Source of the DNA: Fluviicola sp.
GTDB lineage: Bacteria > Bacteroidota > Bacteroidia > Flavobacteriales_D > Crocinitomicaceae
Reading direction: 5' to 3'
NCBI RefSeq assembly: GCF_029266855.1
Contig: NZ_JAQSWB010000002.1
Location: 310,001-374,000 of the forward strand
DNA: 64,000 bases
The notes below the pieces were generated by a model. It made no database searches and was not told where the DNA came from. It saw nothing but the letters and a program-made list of their open reading frames with translations. The first letter of the stretch is position 1, and each line of letters starts with the position of its first letter. Positions 1 through 9,164 of the stretch are shown piece by piece. The translations under genes and the position numbers were made by a program.

Positions 1-2189
1 AAAAAGGATTAATGCAGAGATACGATATCAGTACGACTGAAATCCGGGAACGAATTGAAAAAGAGATCAAAGTCATTGATGAGAAAAATTATGTGACCTA
101 TTTTTTGATCGCCTGGGATATTATTTCGTACGCAAAATCAAAAGGATATTATTATGTGGGAAGAGGAAGCGGTGCAAATAGTTTGGTCGCTTATTTACTG
201 GGGATTACAGATGTTGATCCGCTGGAACTGGATCTGTATTTTGAGCGTTTTATCAACCTGTACAGGCAGAATCCACCTGATTTTGATATTGATTTTTCAT
301 GGCGTGACCGGGACGATGTGATCGAATATATATTTAATCGTTTTGAAAATACAGCTTTGATCTGCACGTACAATACCTTCCAATACAAAGCTACACTGCG
401 CGAGTTGGGTAAAGTCTTCGGTCTGCCGAAAACGGATATCGATATTCTTTCGGGTGATAAAAATGATTTGCGGAAAAATGATCCTATCCAGGAATTGGTG
501 TTGAAGTATAGCAAGCTGATTGCCGGGCTGCCTTCACATTTGAGTGTTCATGCGGGAGGAATGATAATCAGTGAAAAACCGATCAATTATTTTACGGCCA
601 CATTTTTGACTTCAAAAGGGTATAAAACTACCCGGTTTTCAATGATAGAAGCCGAAGATGTAGGTTTGTATAAGTTTGATATCCTTTCGCAAAGAGGCTT
701 GGGAAAGATTCGGGATACACTGGATATTATCGCATATAATCAGCCTGAAAATCCGCCCCATGATATTCACGACGTGCGGAGATTTATTGCAGATGATAAT
801 ATCAATAAACTACTTCGGGAGGCAACAGCGATAGGTTGTTTTTATGTCGAATCTCCCGGAATGCGTATGTTGATGATCAAATTAAGAACGAATACTTACC
901 TGGAGTTGGTTGCCGCAAGTTCAATTATCAGGCCGGGTGTAGCTTCTTCGGGAATGATGCGGGAATACATCCTCCGGCACAGGGATCCCGAACGAATCAG
1001 GCAGGCACATCCTGTTTTACTGGATATTATGCCGGATACTTACGGAGTAATGGTTTACCAGGAAGATGTGATTAAGGTAGCCAACCAATTCGGTGGATTG
1101 GACCTGGCTGAATCGGATGTGCTTAGGAGGGGAATGTCGGGCAAGTTCAGATCCCGCGATGAATTTATGCTTGTTCAGAATAAATTCTTTGAAAATTCAA
1201 AGCAAAGAGGCCATTCGGAAAAGGACATCCGGGAAATTTGGCGGCAGATCGAAAGTTTCGCCGGGTATGCTTTTTCCAAAGGTCATTCGGCATCGTATGC
1301 TGTAGAGAGTTACCAGTGCCTGTATCTGAAAGCTTATTATCCACTGGAATATATGGTTGCAACGATCAATAACTTCGGAGGCTTCTATCGTACAGAAGTT
1401 TACGTGCTGGAGGCAAAAAAACTTGGCGCGCGTATTGAAGCTCCATGTATCAATAAAAGCAGGGGAGAGACAATGCTTGAGGGAAAGGTTATTTACCTGG
1501 GATTTCAACACATTGCAGGAATTGAATTGAAACAGCTTCAGCGCTTAGTTCGGGAACGCGACCTGGGTGGTGAATTCAAGGGGTTTAATGATCTTTTACA
1601 ACGGATTTCTCTTCCCCTGGAACAATTATTATTGTTGATCCGTGTCGGAGCACTTCGTTCATTTGGAGTTCCAAAGAAGGAGCTTATGTGGAATGCGCAT
1701 TTAAACTTTCACAAAGTACTGGTGAAATCGGAAACTCAGCCGCAGTTATTTTTACAGGAACACCGTGAATTTGTGTTTCCCGAATTAAGTGAGACTGATT
1801 TCGAAGAGGTTTTTGAACACATGGAATTGCTGGAATTCCCCTTATGTAATCCCTTCGATATTTTGGAAGAAAAACCGGTTGATTATGTACTGGCAAAAAA
1901 CCTGGTGAATCATATCAATCAAAAAATCTGCGTTTATGGTTATTTTATTGCATTGAAAAAAATTGTGAGTGCCAAAAACCAGATCGTACATTTCGGGACG
2001 TTTTTTGATGTAGAGGGAGAACAATTGGATACTGTTCAGTTTCAGGATGCTGCATTAAAGTATCCGCTGAGGGGGAAAGGGATTTATGCGATTCACGGAA
2101 AAGTTGCGGAAGAGTTCGGTCATTTTACTATTGAAGTTGAACGGATGGAAAAAGTCCCATATCGAAAGGATGTGAGGTATACGGATTGA
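1..2189 (+). CDS. dnaE: DNA polymerase III alpha subunit, 5'-truncated by the window edge
   Basis: This is the catalytic subunit of a C-family replicative or repair DNA polymerase. The frame is open to the left edge, so the ATG at 12 is probably internal and the N-terminal PHP domain lies outside. Counting from that ATG, the palm motif GRGSGANS is at residues 50-57 and the metal-binding DFDIDF at 90-95. The third catalytic aspartate is probably D223 in YKFDILSQ. A helix-hairpin-helix and an OB-fold-like region (around 'CVYGYFIALKKI') follow towards the C-terminus. The visible part is 725 residues, which suggests a total near 1,000 residues. That is shorter than main replicative DnaE proteins and like the second, DinB-associated DnaE of many Bacteroidota. 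The second-copy assignment is inference; the polymerase identity is secure. Confidence 0.93.
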   Translation, partial: KGLMQRYDISTTEIRERIEKEIKVIDEKNYVTYFLIAWDIISYAKSKGYYYVGRGSGANSLVAYLLGITDVDPLELDLYFERFINLYRQNPPDFDIDFSWRDRDDVIEYIFNRFENTALICTYNTFQYKATLRELGKVFGLPKTDIDILSGDKNDLRKNDPIQELVLKYSKLIAGLPSHLSVHAGGMIISEKPINYFTATFLTSKGYKTTRFSMIEAEDVGLYKFDILSQRGLGKIRDTLDIIAYNQPENPPHDIHDVRRFIADDNINKLLREATAIGCFYVESPGMRMLMIKLRTNTYLELVAASSIIRPGVASSGMMREYILRHRDPERIRQAHPVLLDIMPDTYGVMVYQEDVIKVANQFGGLDLAESDVLRRGMSGKFRSRDEFMLVQNKFFENSKQRGHSEKDIREIWRQIESFAGYAFSKGHSASYAVESYQCLYLKAYYPLEYMVATINNFGGFYRTEVYVLEAKKLGARIEAPCINKSRGETMLEGKVIYLGFQHIAGIELKQLQRLVRERDLGGEFKGFNDLLQRISLPLEQLLLLIRVGALRSFGVPKKELMWNAHLNFHKVLVKSETQPQLFLQEHREFVFPELSETDFEEVFEHMELLEFPLCNPFDILEEKPVDYVLAKNLVNHINQKICVYGYFIALKKIVSAKNQIVHFGTFFDVEGEQLDTVQFQDAALKYPLRGKGIYAIHGKVAEEFGHFTIEVERMEKVPYRKDVRYTD

Positions 2190-2306
2190 TTGACTTTAAG
2201 AGAAACAAAAAAAGCCACACAAATAGTTTTTGACAAGTCAAATAATTAAAAAAGTTGTATTTTCGCAGACACGAAACTACACTACGCATCTAATCAGAAA
2301 ATCAAC

Positions 2307-2834
2307 ATGAAATTGTTTGAATTTTTCAAGTATAAAAAAGCTCCGGTAAAAGATAAAGAGCCTTCATTAGTATTGAGTTCAGGTGATAATATCATTGACA
2401 ATATCCAGCAGGAATTCATCAGCATGGCAACGGGTAATGCTGAAAGAATTGTTCGTGCATTCAATTCGAAATACGATGGGGCATTCGATTATTCGATCCG
2501 AAGTTTAAACGTCCTGGACAGCCTGATCGAAGATTTTTCTGATTTTGCAGATCTTTCAGACGAAGAAATAATTGATGATTTTTGTGCTCAGGCAGGATCC
2601 TATATCCTCGAAGTAGCAAGAAGAAATTATGGCGGAACTTACTTTTGGCAGGATAGTTTGAGACAACCGCTGCTTAAAACGGGGCTTCCTGATTTTGAAA
2701 TATCCATTTTGACCTTTGAAAAAGTAAAAAACCGCATCGTTAACGGCGATGAGGATAATATTCCTTACTTCTTCAAAGGATATTCGGAACGTGTCCGCAA
2801 AGCGGCAAAAGGAGATGAAGTGATATTTGTTTAA
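2307..2834 (+). CDS. Conserved-looking hypothetical cytoplasmic protein, 175 aa
   Basis: I do not recognise this family. The protein is acidic and mostly helical, with no signal peptide or membrane segment. It has a short basic N-terminus (MKLFEFFKYKK) and a pattern around 'GSYILEVARRNYGG' and 'GYSERVRKAAKG' that recalls small bacterial DUF or immunity-like folds. It stands alone between dnaE and a convergent helicase gene, 18 bp from the helicase stop. Upstream, TATTTTCG at 2258-2265 resembles the -7 box TAnnTTTG. A TTTGAC at 2229-2234 could be the -33 element, but the spacing is longer than usual. No function is proposed. Confidence 0.75.
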   Translation: MKLFEFFKYKKAPVKDKEPSLVLSSGDNIIDNIQQEFISMATGNAERIVRAFNSKYDGAFDYSIRSLNVLDSLIEDFSDFADLSDEEIIDDFCAQAGSYILEVARRNYGGTYFWQDSLRQPLLKTGLPDFEISILTFEKVKNRIVNGDEDNIPYFFKGYSERVRKAAKGDEVIFV

Positions 2835-2852
2835 CGAAATATCCAATCGACT

Positions 2853-4088
2853 CTAATCCGCTTTTTTCTTCTTTCCGAAAAATTTCTTTTTGCGATTCTT
2901 ATTATTTCCCCCGGAAGAATTAGTGGAATGACCTGAAGTCTTCCATTCGGGAGTAGGTCCAAACTCTTCAGGAAGAGCTACCCGCTGGATTTCCATTTCA
3001 ATTAAGCGTTCGATACGTGAAAGCTTCGGCATATCTTTTTGATTAATCAAAGTATAGGCTTCTCCTTTTGTATTTGCACGTGCCGTTCTTCCAATTCGAT
3101 GAACGTAATCTTCAGCATCTCTCGGCGCATCGTAATTGATCACAAGGTTGATTTCTTTGATATCGATTCCGCGACTCATTACATCCGTTGCAACCAGGAT
3201 CCGTGTGCGTTTGGAACGAAAACCTCTCAATACTTCTTCCCGTTCTTCTTGTTCCAGGTTGGAAGAAACACCCTGCGTGTTTTTGTATCCCGCTTTTCTA
3301 AGTGCATAAACGATTTCGTGTACCTTGCTTTTTGCAGAAGTAAAGATGATTATGCTGTCGTAGTTTACACGTTCTTTTAAAATGAAATCAAGCACGGCGT
3401 TCTTTTGTTCATCAGAGCAAAGAATCACATTTTGACTAACTCCCGCCGCGGGTTTCGAAATAGATAAAGCAATTTCCTTCGGATGAATCAGGATCTTGGA
3501 TGCCAGGTTCTTGATTTTCGAAGGCATTGTAGCACTGAAAAGTAAGGTTTGTCTCTTTTTTGGGAGATGAGAAATGATGCGTTCGATATCCTCCGAAAAT
3601 CCCATGTCCAGCATCTTGTCAGCTTCATCTAAGATCAGGTGTTCCAATTGAGAGAAGTCAACATAACCCTGCATGATATGAGATAGTAATTTTCCGGGAG
3701 TCGCAACAATAATATCCGTTCCTTCAACCAGCGCATTTTTTTGCTCTTCCCAGCGAGTACCGTCGCCGCCACCGTAAACTGCAGTAGAACCAACAGAAAC
3801 GAAATAAGATAAGCCCTGAATTTCCTGTTCTATTTGGATGGCAAGTTCTCTGGTGGGAACAAGTATTAATGTGTTTATCGAAGCATCTTCTTTTCCCGTC
3901 AGTTTATGTAAGATAGGAAGAATAAAGGCGGCCGTTTTACCTGTTCCTGTTTGTGCGCAAGCTAACAAGTCACTGTTTGCAAGGATTTCTGGAATGGAAA
4001 ACTGTTGGATAGGAGTTGCGTTTTCGAAGCCCATATGATGGATGGCTTCAAGGACCAAATCGTTTAATCCTAGTTCATTGAATTTCAT
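2853..4088 (-). CDS. DEAD-box ATP-dependent RNA helicase, RhlE-like
   Basis: This is a DEAD-box helicase of 411 residues that would unwind short RNA duplexes, for example in ribosome assembly or cold adaptation. The motifs are in the usual order. The Q motif (GFENATPIQ) is near residue 20-28, motif I AQTGTGKT at 45-52, motif Ia PTRELAIQ, motif II DEAD near 155, motif III SAT, then the helicase C motifs including 'TDVMSRGIDI' and 'HRIGRTAR'. The last 25 residues are very rich in lysine and asparagine, a typical RNA-binding tail. A TAACTTTG box lies 5 nt before the ATG. Family assignment is firm; the choice of RhlE over CsdA or RhlB relies on length and tail. Confidence 0.94.
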   Translation of the reverse strand: MKFNELGLNDLVLEAIHHMGFENATPIQQFSIPEILANSDLLACAQTGTGKTAAFILPILHKLTGKEDASINTLILVPTRELAIQIEQEIQGLSYFVSVGSTAVYGGGDGTRWEEQKNALVEGTDIIVATPGKLLSHIMQGYVDFSQLEHLILDEADKMLDMGFSEDIERIISHLPKKRQTLLFSATMPSKIKNLASKILIHPKEIALSISKPAAGVSQNVILCSDEQKNAVLDFILKERVNYDSIIIFTSAKSKVHEIVYALRKAGYKNTQGVSSNLEQEEREEVLRGFRSKRTRILVATDVMSRGIDIKEINLVINYDAPRDAEDYVHRIGRTARANTKGEAYTLINQKDMPKLSRIERLIEMEIQRVALPEEFGPTPEWKTSGHSTNSSGGNNKNRKKKFFGKKKKAD

Positions 4089-4093
4089 AAAAG

Positions 4094-4101
4094 CAAAGTT
4101 A
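4094..4101 (-). promoter_or_regulatory. -7 promoter box TAACTTTG, 5 nt before the helicase ATG
   Basis: Reading the minus strand, TAACTTTG fits the Bacteroidota -7 consensus TAnnTTTG exactly and is followed by CTTTT and then the ATG at 4088. The transcription start would fall at or within about 2 nt of the start codon. I see no TTG at the -33 position. Confidence 0.5.
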
Positions 4102-4223
4102 GTTAATCTTATTTAAGGAGATACTCTTTTTGATGAATAGATCGTTTCTTAATAAATTGTTAAAAACGAAAAAAAAGAGCTTCTTCAAGCAACTAAATAG
4201 TTACTATATCCGTTTAGTATTTA

Positions 4224-4231
4224 TAGATTTG
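4224..4231 (+). promoter_or_regulatory. -7 promoter box TAGATTTG for the T9SS type B protein
   Basis: TAGATTTG is an exact match to TAnnTTTG and is followed by CGTT and an ATG at 4236. Transcription would start close to 4236. That ATG would be leaderless, while the ATG at 4320, which begins a normal signal peptide, would have a leader of about 85 nt. No clear -33 TTG is seen. Confidence 0.5.
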
Positions 4232-4319
4232 CGTTATGAAGAAAAAAGTTTTAGGTGCAAAATATTGCCTGGCCTTACCATATGTCTTTACCTTTGATTA
4301 TACATCCAGATCCATTTGT

Positions 4320-6641
4320 ATGAAAATGCTCTCCTTAATCATCGCGTTAGTGAGCTTTACTCACATTTCCAGTGCTCAGATAGCTTCTGATAACTTAAAT
4401 TGGGTTTCCGGAAATTCTGTCACTTCAGCTGCAAGTCCGTCTTTTAGTATTTGTGGTGGTTCTGTAAATTATACAATCACTTCTCCTATTGGATTTAAAC
4501 ATGTTTCTACAGCAGGGAACCCTGCCTTGACAGATGGAATTATCATACCGGCTGCTATTTTCGATCCGTCGCAAATTATTCCAATGACCATTACGTTCTC
4601 CCAGCCAGTATGCAATTTACGTATTCGATTTGATGATATAGATGGTGCTCAAAACGAATATTTGAGTGCAATTTCTCCGGCTTACAGTGGTTTGACTGAT
4701 GTAATTGGCAATCTGTTTGATCCTGGTGCAGCTTCCAATCAAATGATTTCTGATATTGATAATGCACGTGGATGGATAGAATGGGACGGTCCGATCACAA
4801 GCATTTCGTTTAACTACAACCGTCCCGGGGGTGGTTTCGGACTTGTTATTGATTCTATGATTTTTGAATGTTGTTCGACATCTCCATGCAGCCAATATCC
4901 GCTGTTGAATATTGGAAATGATACAACGTTGTGCCCGGGAACCTCGATGACTTATTCAGTTCCTGCAGGATATGATTTCTATAATTGGAATATCGGCGCA
5001 GGAAATCAATCAAGTGTAACGATCACTTCTCCTACTACATTGATCTTAAATGTAGCGAATTTCACTCAGAATTTAGTTGTTAATGGGGACTTTGAAGCGG
5101 GAAACACCGGTTTTACAACTGGATATAATCCGGGCATGGGAGGAAGCTTCGGTTTGTTGTCAAGTCCGGGTACATATGCCATTACTACAAATCCCAATTT
5201 GGTTCACTCAAATTTCGGAACCTGCAGTGACCTTGGAACAACCGGTCCAGGAAATATGCTGGTTGTTAATGGATCGGATATTCCGAATACGACTGTTTGG
5301 TCTCAAACGATTGCAATTGATCCGAATACAGATTATTCGTTTTCTGCTTGGGTTACCAGCGTAGAAAACATTACACAGGCAAACGTTTCGGTTTTGCAGT
5401 TCTTCATTAATAATGTGCAGATCGGACCGGTATTCAGTCCTACATTATTGTCATGCAATTGGCAGCAATTTACCCAAGTATGGAATTCTGCTGCAAATAC
5501 TTCCGCTACGATCAGTATTGTAGCCCAGGTTTCCAGTGGGAATAATGATTTTGCTATAGATAATATTACTTTCAATACAATTTGTCCGCAAACGGATACG
5601 ATCGTGATCTCATATGATCCGTCTCAGATCAGTGCAGGGCCGAATTTAACTTTCTGTGAAAATGAGTCGGAAACGATCCAGGCCACTGCTAATTTTGCTA
5701 ATCCGAATTTCACATGGGTTTCGGGACAAACAGGCGCTACGATTACTCCAACTTCTTCCGGAAATTATATTGTACAGGCAACTTCACCCAACGGTTGTAA
5801 TTTATCTGATACGGTTTCGGTAAATATCAAAGCGATGCCTTGGGATTTTGATACTGTTGCTTCAGTTCCTTCGGATTGTGGAATTAATAACGGGGCAGTT
5901 TATGTATTGATGACCGGAAACTTTATTGGTCAGCCGCTTTATACCTGGAATGGTCCTGGAGCAAATAATCCGAATCAGATCAATGCTTCCGTATGGCAAA
6001 ATCTTTCTCCTGGATGGTATTACATTGATGTGGAGAATAATGGCTGCCACCGGACGGATTCTGTTTTGGTTATGCCTTTAAATCCTCCGGTAGCACAAGT
6101 TTCTGCAAATCCGACTTCCGGTTATGGTCCCTTACCGGTTACATTCACGAACGGAAGTACGAATGCCAATACCTTTGACTGGTACTTCGGAAACGGGAAC
6201 AGTACCACTACGACTGATCTGTCATCGCAAAACCAGGTCTATGATTCTGTCGGAACGTATACGGTTATGTTGGTGGCTATCAATGGAAGCTGTACAGATA
6301 CCGCTTTTGTTACGGTGACAGTAATTCCTCCTTATGTACCACCTGTTATCCCACCTATCGTACCTGTTGATCTGAAAACTCCAAATATCTTTACACCGAA
6401 TGGGGATCATGTTAATGATTTCTTCACGTTCGAATTGCTGAACATAAAGGCGTTAGATGTGACGGTTGTCAATCGTTGGGGAAATCCGGTATATGTTTCC
6501 AGTGCAGTACCATTTAGCTGGGATGGAAAAGATTCTGCCGGAAATATGATGGATGAGGGCGTGTATTTCTACAAATACACCGCAAAAGGCGCACAAGATG
6601 AATTGTTGGAAGGACAGGGATTCGTGCAGCTGTTTAAATAG
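4320..6641 (+). CDS. Secreted surface protein with PKD domain and T9SS type B (CHU_C) sorting domain
   Basis: This is a large exported protein, predicted to be sent to the cell surface by the type IX secretion system. I chose the ATG at 4320 because it begins a clean signal peptide (MKMLSLIIALVSF then SSAQ). An in-frame ATG at 4236 would add 28 residues before it. From 4320 the protein has 773 residues. A jelly-roll, carbohydrate-binding-like region (begins 'NLVVNGDFEAG') lies at about 255-420. Immunoglobulin-like segments follow. A PKD domain ('GTYTVMLVAINGSC') lies at about 591-670. The C-terminal gliding-motility-associated CHU_C domain begins at 'TPNIFTPNGDHVNDFF', about residue 686, and runs to the end. 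The ligand is unknown; adhesion or polymer binding is inference. Confidence 0.88.
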   Translation: MKMLSLIIALVSFTHISSAQIASDNLNWVSGNSVTSAASPSFSICGGSVNYTITSPIGFKHVSTAGNPALTDGIIIPAAIFDPSQIIPMTITFSQPVCNLRIRFDDIDGAQNEYLSAISPAYSGLTDVIGNLFDPGAASNQMISDIDNARGWIEWDGPITSISFNYNRPGGGFGLVIDSMIFECCSTSPCSQYPLLNIGNDTTLCPGTSMTYSVPAGYDFYNWNIGAGNQSSVTITSPTTLILNVANFTQNLVVNGDFEAGNTGFTTGYNPGMGGSFGLLSSPGTYAITTNPNLVHSNFGTCSDLGTTGPGNMLVVNGSDIPNTTVWSQTIAIDPNTDYSFSAWVTSVENITQANVSVLQFFINNVQIGPVFSPTLLSCNWQQFTQVWNSAANTSATISIVAQVSSGNNDFAIDNITFNTICPQTDTIVISYDPSQISAGPNLTFCENESETIQATANFANPNFTWVSGQTGATITPTSSGNYIVQATSPNGCNLSDTVSVNIKAMPWDFDTVASVPSDCGINNGAVYVLMTGNFIGQPLYTWNGPGANNPNQINASVWQNLSPGWYYIDVENNGCHRTDSVLVMPLNPPVAQVSANPTSGYGPLPVTFTNGSTNANTFDWYFGNGNSTTTTDLSSQNQVYDSVGTYTVMLVAINGSCTDTAFVTVTVIPPYVPPVIPPIVPVDLKTPNIFTPNGDHVNDFFTFELLNIKALDVTVVNRWGNPVYVSSAVPFSWDGKDSAGNMMDEGVYFYKYTAKGAQDELLEGQGFVQLFK

Positions 6642-6664
6642 TAAAAACCGCAACACTTAATATT

Positions 6665-6698
6665 TGGCGGGCTTGGATCATTTTTTCTGAGCCCGCCA
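6665..6698. terminator. Hairpin between convergent genes
   Basis: The arms TGGCGGGCT (6665-6673) and AGCCCGCCA (6690-6698) pair perfectly around a T-rich loop. The right arm lies inside the 3' end of the minus-strand lipoprotein gene. It could terminate the plus-strand surface-protein gene, although the T run is in the loop rather than after the stem. Confidence 0.45.
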
Positions 6699-7166
6699 TT
6701 CTTTTAAACTCAATTCCTGATCCTCCACCGGATCGTAATAATAGATCGATTTATCGGGATAAATTCTAAATTCAAAATAGGTTGCCAGGGCTTCTCCGTT
6801 ATCTTCTGCAACTGAAACGCCGTAATATTCCTGGTCGTCGGATGGTTGGGAAGAAATGCGTCCTACCAAATGCCGTTTTCCCTTTGATTCGCGTTCTATT
6901 TTATCTGATAAAGCTTTCACCTCCGGGAGTTGCCAAACTTTGCTGATCAGCTGGTCTTCCGTATTGGTGATTTTTACATGCGTATCTTCTTTCGGCTTTT
7001 TTGTTTCTTTCTTCTCTTTGCTGTCGCCGGAATCCTGTTTCAATTCTTCTTTGATGTTCTGAGATTCAACCGGGACTTCACTGATCTTCTTTTCGTCCTG
7101 GTTATCACCGCAGGAAAGCAGAAGGCTTGTTAAAAGAATGGCTGTTATTGGTGCGTACTTTTTCAT
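6678..7166 (-). CDS. Putative lipoprotein of unknown function, 162 aa
   Basis: The N-terminus (MKKYAPITAILLTSLLLSCGD) is a lipoprotein signal with lipobox LLSC, so the mature protein begins at Cys19. A highly charged Glu/Lys-rich linker of about 45 residues follows. A compact C-terminal domain of about 90 residues comes next ('VWQLPEVKALSDKIERES' through 'YGVSVAEDNGEA' to 'FRIYPDKSIYYYDP'). The pattern resembles small periplasmic PepSY-like or NTF2-like domains, but I cannot assign it. It converges on the surface-protein gene and diverges from the GldM-like gene with a 54-bp gap. Confidence 0.75.
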   Translation of the reverse strand: MKKYAPITAILLTSLLLSCGDNQDEKKISEVPVESQNIKEELKQDSGDSKEKKETKKPKEDTHVKITNTEDQLISKVWQLPEVKALSDKIERESKGKRHLVGRISSQPSDDQEYYGVSVAEDNGEALATYFEFRIYPDKSIYYYDPVEDQELSLKEWRAQKK

Positions 7167-7220
7167 GTAAACAAGTTAATATAATTTGGTATATTTAGTA
7201 ATAAATTTAACACCTCTTGT

Positions 7221-7841
7221 ATGAAAATAATAATTGGTTTAATAGCATGTTTTGCCAGCACGTTCAGTTTCGGACAAGTTGCTTTGGCTATGCCTGAATA
7301 TAATGTCGTTTACCGCGGTTACGATAACAAGTTTGAAATCGGGGCAGGTGCAGATACCCGCTTTATAGTTTTGGAAAGCACCCAGGCTGAAGTTTTCAGG
7401 GGAGATTCGTGTTTTTATGTCAGACCTACCGGGCCTGAAAAAACAATTACACTTACCATGAAAAACCTGAAAGAGAACAAGGTGCTCAAAACATATGAAT
7501 ACCGGGTTTTGAATTTACCGGTTCCTTCTGTTTATATCGGAAATGCTTTGGAAGGCACAACGGTGGTTACTTTGGATCAGGAGCTTGTACGTGTTGGTTA
7601 TGAAGAGACTACGGTTATTCAAAGTGCGGGATTTGAGGTGATCAGTTACGAGGTCAATTCGGTATCCATTGAAAAACCGCTTGGTGTAATTAACGGAACG
7701 AGGATCACGCAGGAAGTAATGGATGCACTGACAAAAGCCAAAGCAGCTAATAAGGGAAAACAGATTACTTTTAATTTGGTTGTCCAGGCAAAAGGCAAAG
7801 ACGGTCTGATCCGGAAAAGAACTGCGGCGTTTATTTATTAG
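7221..7841 (+). CDS. Stand-alone GldM C-terminal-domain-like periplasmic protein
   Basis: The protein has 206 residues with a signal peptide (MKIIIGLIACFASTFSFGQ). The mature part reads like the periplasmic C-terminal domains of GldM, the T9SS and gliding motor-shaft protein. It has 'MNVVYRG'-type text (here YNVVYRGYDN), then 'KTYEYRVLNLPVPSVYIGN', then a last domain with 'FEVISYEVNSVSI' and 'VVQAKGKDGLIRKRTA'. The N-terminal membrane helix and the first two domains of a normal GldM (about 515 residues) are absent, and no gldK, gldL or gldN gene is nearby. It could be a partner that binds the T9SS shaft or a relic. The homology is read by eye from known GldM sequences. Confidence 0.75.
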   Translation: MKIIIGLIACFASTFSFGQVALAMPEYNVVYRGYDNKFEIGAGADTRFIVLESTQAEVFRGDSCFYVRPTGPEKTITLTMKNLKENKVLKTYEYRVLNLPVPSVYIGNALEGTTVVTLDQELVRVGYEETTVIQSAGFEVISYEVNSVSIEKPLGVINGTRITQEVMDALTKAKAANKGKQITFNLVVQAKGKDGLIRKRTAAFIY

Positions 7842-7913
7842 AACAATAAAGAAACCAGGAACTTTCGGCTATTAAATGACTTTGAAGAAAGAAAAGATTC
7901 GTTGAAGTTTTCC

Positions 7914-7921
7914 TACCTTTG
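7914..7921 (+). promoter_or_regulatory. -7 promoter box TACCTTTG, 4 nt before ATG 7926
   Basis: TACCTTTG matches TAnnTTTG exactly and is followed by CGCC and the ATG at 7926. An upstream in-frame ATG at 7902 would lie within the promoter. This supports 7926 as the start and suggests a leaderless or nearly leaderless mRNA. Confidence 0.55.
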
Positions 7922-7925
7922 CGCC

Positions 7926-9164
7926 ATGATTTCCGGATTTTCTCGTTGTATATTCCCTGTAATGTTCTTTTTTTTGCTTTTTGGCTGTAAGTCGGAGCCT
8001 AGAAATTCTAAAAAAGAAGAATTGGTATCTTCCGTGGATCAATTTCAATTTCCTGTTTTTAATCCTGTTCCCAAATCGTTCGTACCTCATTATTACGACA
8101 GTATCAGTTTATTCTACCGCAACCGCATAGCACCTGATTTTAACGGGATGTTCCTGGTTGCAAAAAACGGGGAGATTATCTATGAGCGCTACAAAGGAAT
8201 GGCAAATCACCGGTTCAAACAACGGGTTGATAAGCATACGCCTTTGCATGTCGCTTCGATTTCGAAAGTCGTAACGGCAGTTGTAATCTGTAAATTGGCT
8301 GATTCACATCAGATTATCCTGGATAAGGACATTCGCTCCTATTTACCGGAAATCATGTATGATGGAATTACGGTAAGAATGCTCCTGAATCACCGAAGCG
8401 GGATTCCTTATTACGGCTACTTTCCTTATTCGATATGGCCCTCAACAAAAATGCTGACAAATCAAAAAATTGTCCAGCTTTTGAATACCTACAAAATGCC
8501 TCTGTACTTCCCTCCGAATTCGCAATTTTCGTATTGTAATACCAATTATGTTTTACTGGCTTTAATCGCCGAGCGGATTACGAAGAAGAAATTTCCGGCG
8601 CTTGCCCGGGAACTGATTTTCGAACCATTAAAGATGACCGATTCTTTTATCAATGACGGATCGAAGAATTCGGATTCACTGGCACAATCCTATGATTCAA
8701 GGAACAATGTAGAACCGTTTACTAATTTAGATGGTGTGTATGGGGATAAAAACCTGTATACAACTGCAAGGGACTTATTAAAACTGGATAAGGCAACTTA
8801 TTCGAATGCCTTTTTAAGTGATTCTATCAAGAAAGAAATTTTCCGCGGCTACAGCTATGAACGGAAAGGGAAAAGTAATTACGGATTGGGTTACCGGATG
8901 CGCGAAGATAAAGGGAAATCAACTTTATTCTTTCATACCGGCTGGTGGCACGGAAATACCGGTTGTTATGCATCCTTGCGGAAAGATACTATTTGCATGA
9001 TTATCATTTCCAATCACTATACCCGGAAAGTGTTTGCAATCAATAGGTTGTCTACTCTTTTTGGAAATTATCCTTATGAACCGTTGATTGATACAAGGGA
9101 AAACTTCGTTCGTCCCAATGCTGCTAAATTACATATGAGCCAGGCAATCCGAAGAAAGAAATGA
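7926..9164 (+). CDS. Serine beta-lactamase/DD-peptidase-like lipoprotein
   Basis: This is a penicillin-binding-protein-fold serine hydrolase (Pfam Beta-lactamase, class C/EstB type) predicted to sit as a lipoprotein in the envelope. From ATG 7926 it has 412 residues and a lipobox ending in LLFGC at Cys21. The catalytic SxxK is SISK at 111-114. A YxN-like YCN occurs in 'FSYCNTNYVLLALIAERI', and a C-terminal 'HTGWWHGNTGC' takes the place of the KTG/HxG motif. The substrate is unknown; peptidoglycan peptides or esters are typical of the family. The start was moved from 7902 because of the promoter and the lipoprotein signal. Its stop overlaps the next gene by 4 nt (ATGA), so the two are coupled. 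Confidence 0.88.
   Translation: MISGFSRCIFPVMFFFLLFGCKSEPRNSKKEELVSSVDQFQFPVFNPVPKSFVPHYYDSISLFYRNRIAPDFNGMFLVAKNGEIIYERYKGMANHRFKQRVDKHTPLHVASISKVVTAVVICKLADSHQIILDKDIRSYLPEIMYDGITVRMLLNHRSGIPYYGYFPYSIWPSTKMLTNQKIVQLLNTYKMPLYFPPNSQFSYCNTNYVLLALIAERITKKKFPALARELIFEPLKMTDSFINDGSKNSDSLAQSYDSRNNVEPFTNLDGVYGDKNLYTTARDLLKLDKATYSNAFLSDSIKKEIFRGYSYERKGKSNYGLGYRMREDKGKSTLFFHTGWWHGNTGCYASLRKDTICMIIISNHYTRKVFAINRLSTLFGNYPYEPLIDTRENFVRPNAAKLHMSQAIRRKK

Noticed and set aside
4236-4319. N-terminal extension of the T9SS type B protein from the ATG at 4236
   Set aside because: It would place 28 residues ahead of a standard signal peptide. The ATG at 4320 gives a normal export signal, although the promoter position leaves the longer form possible.
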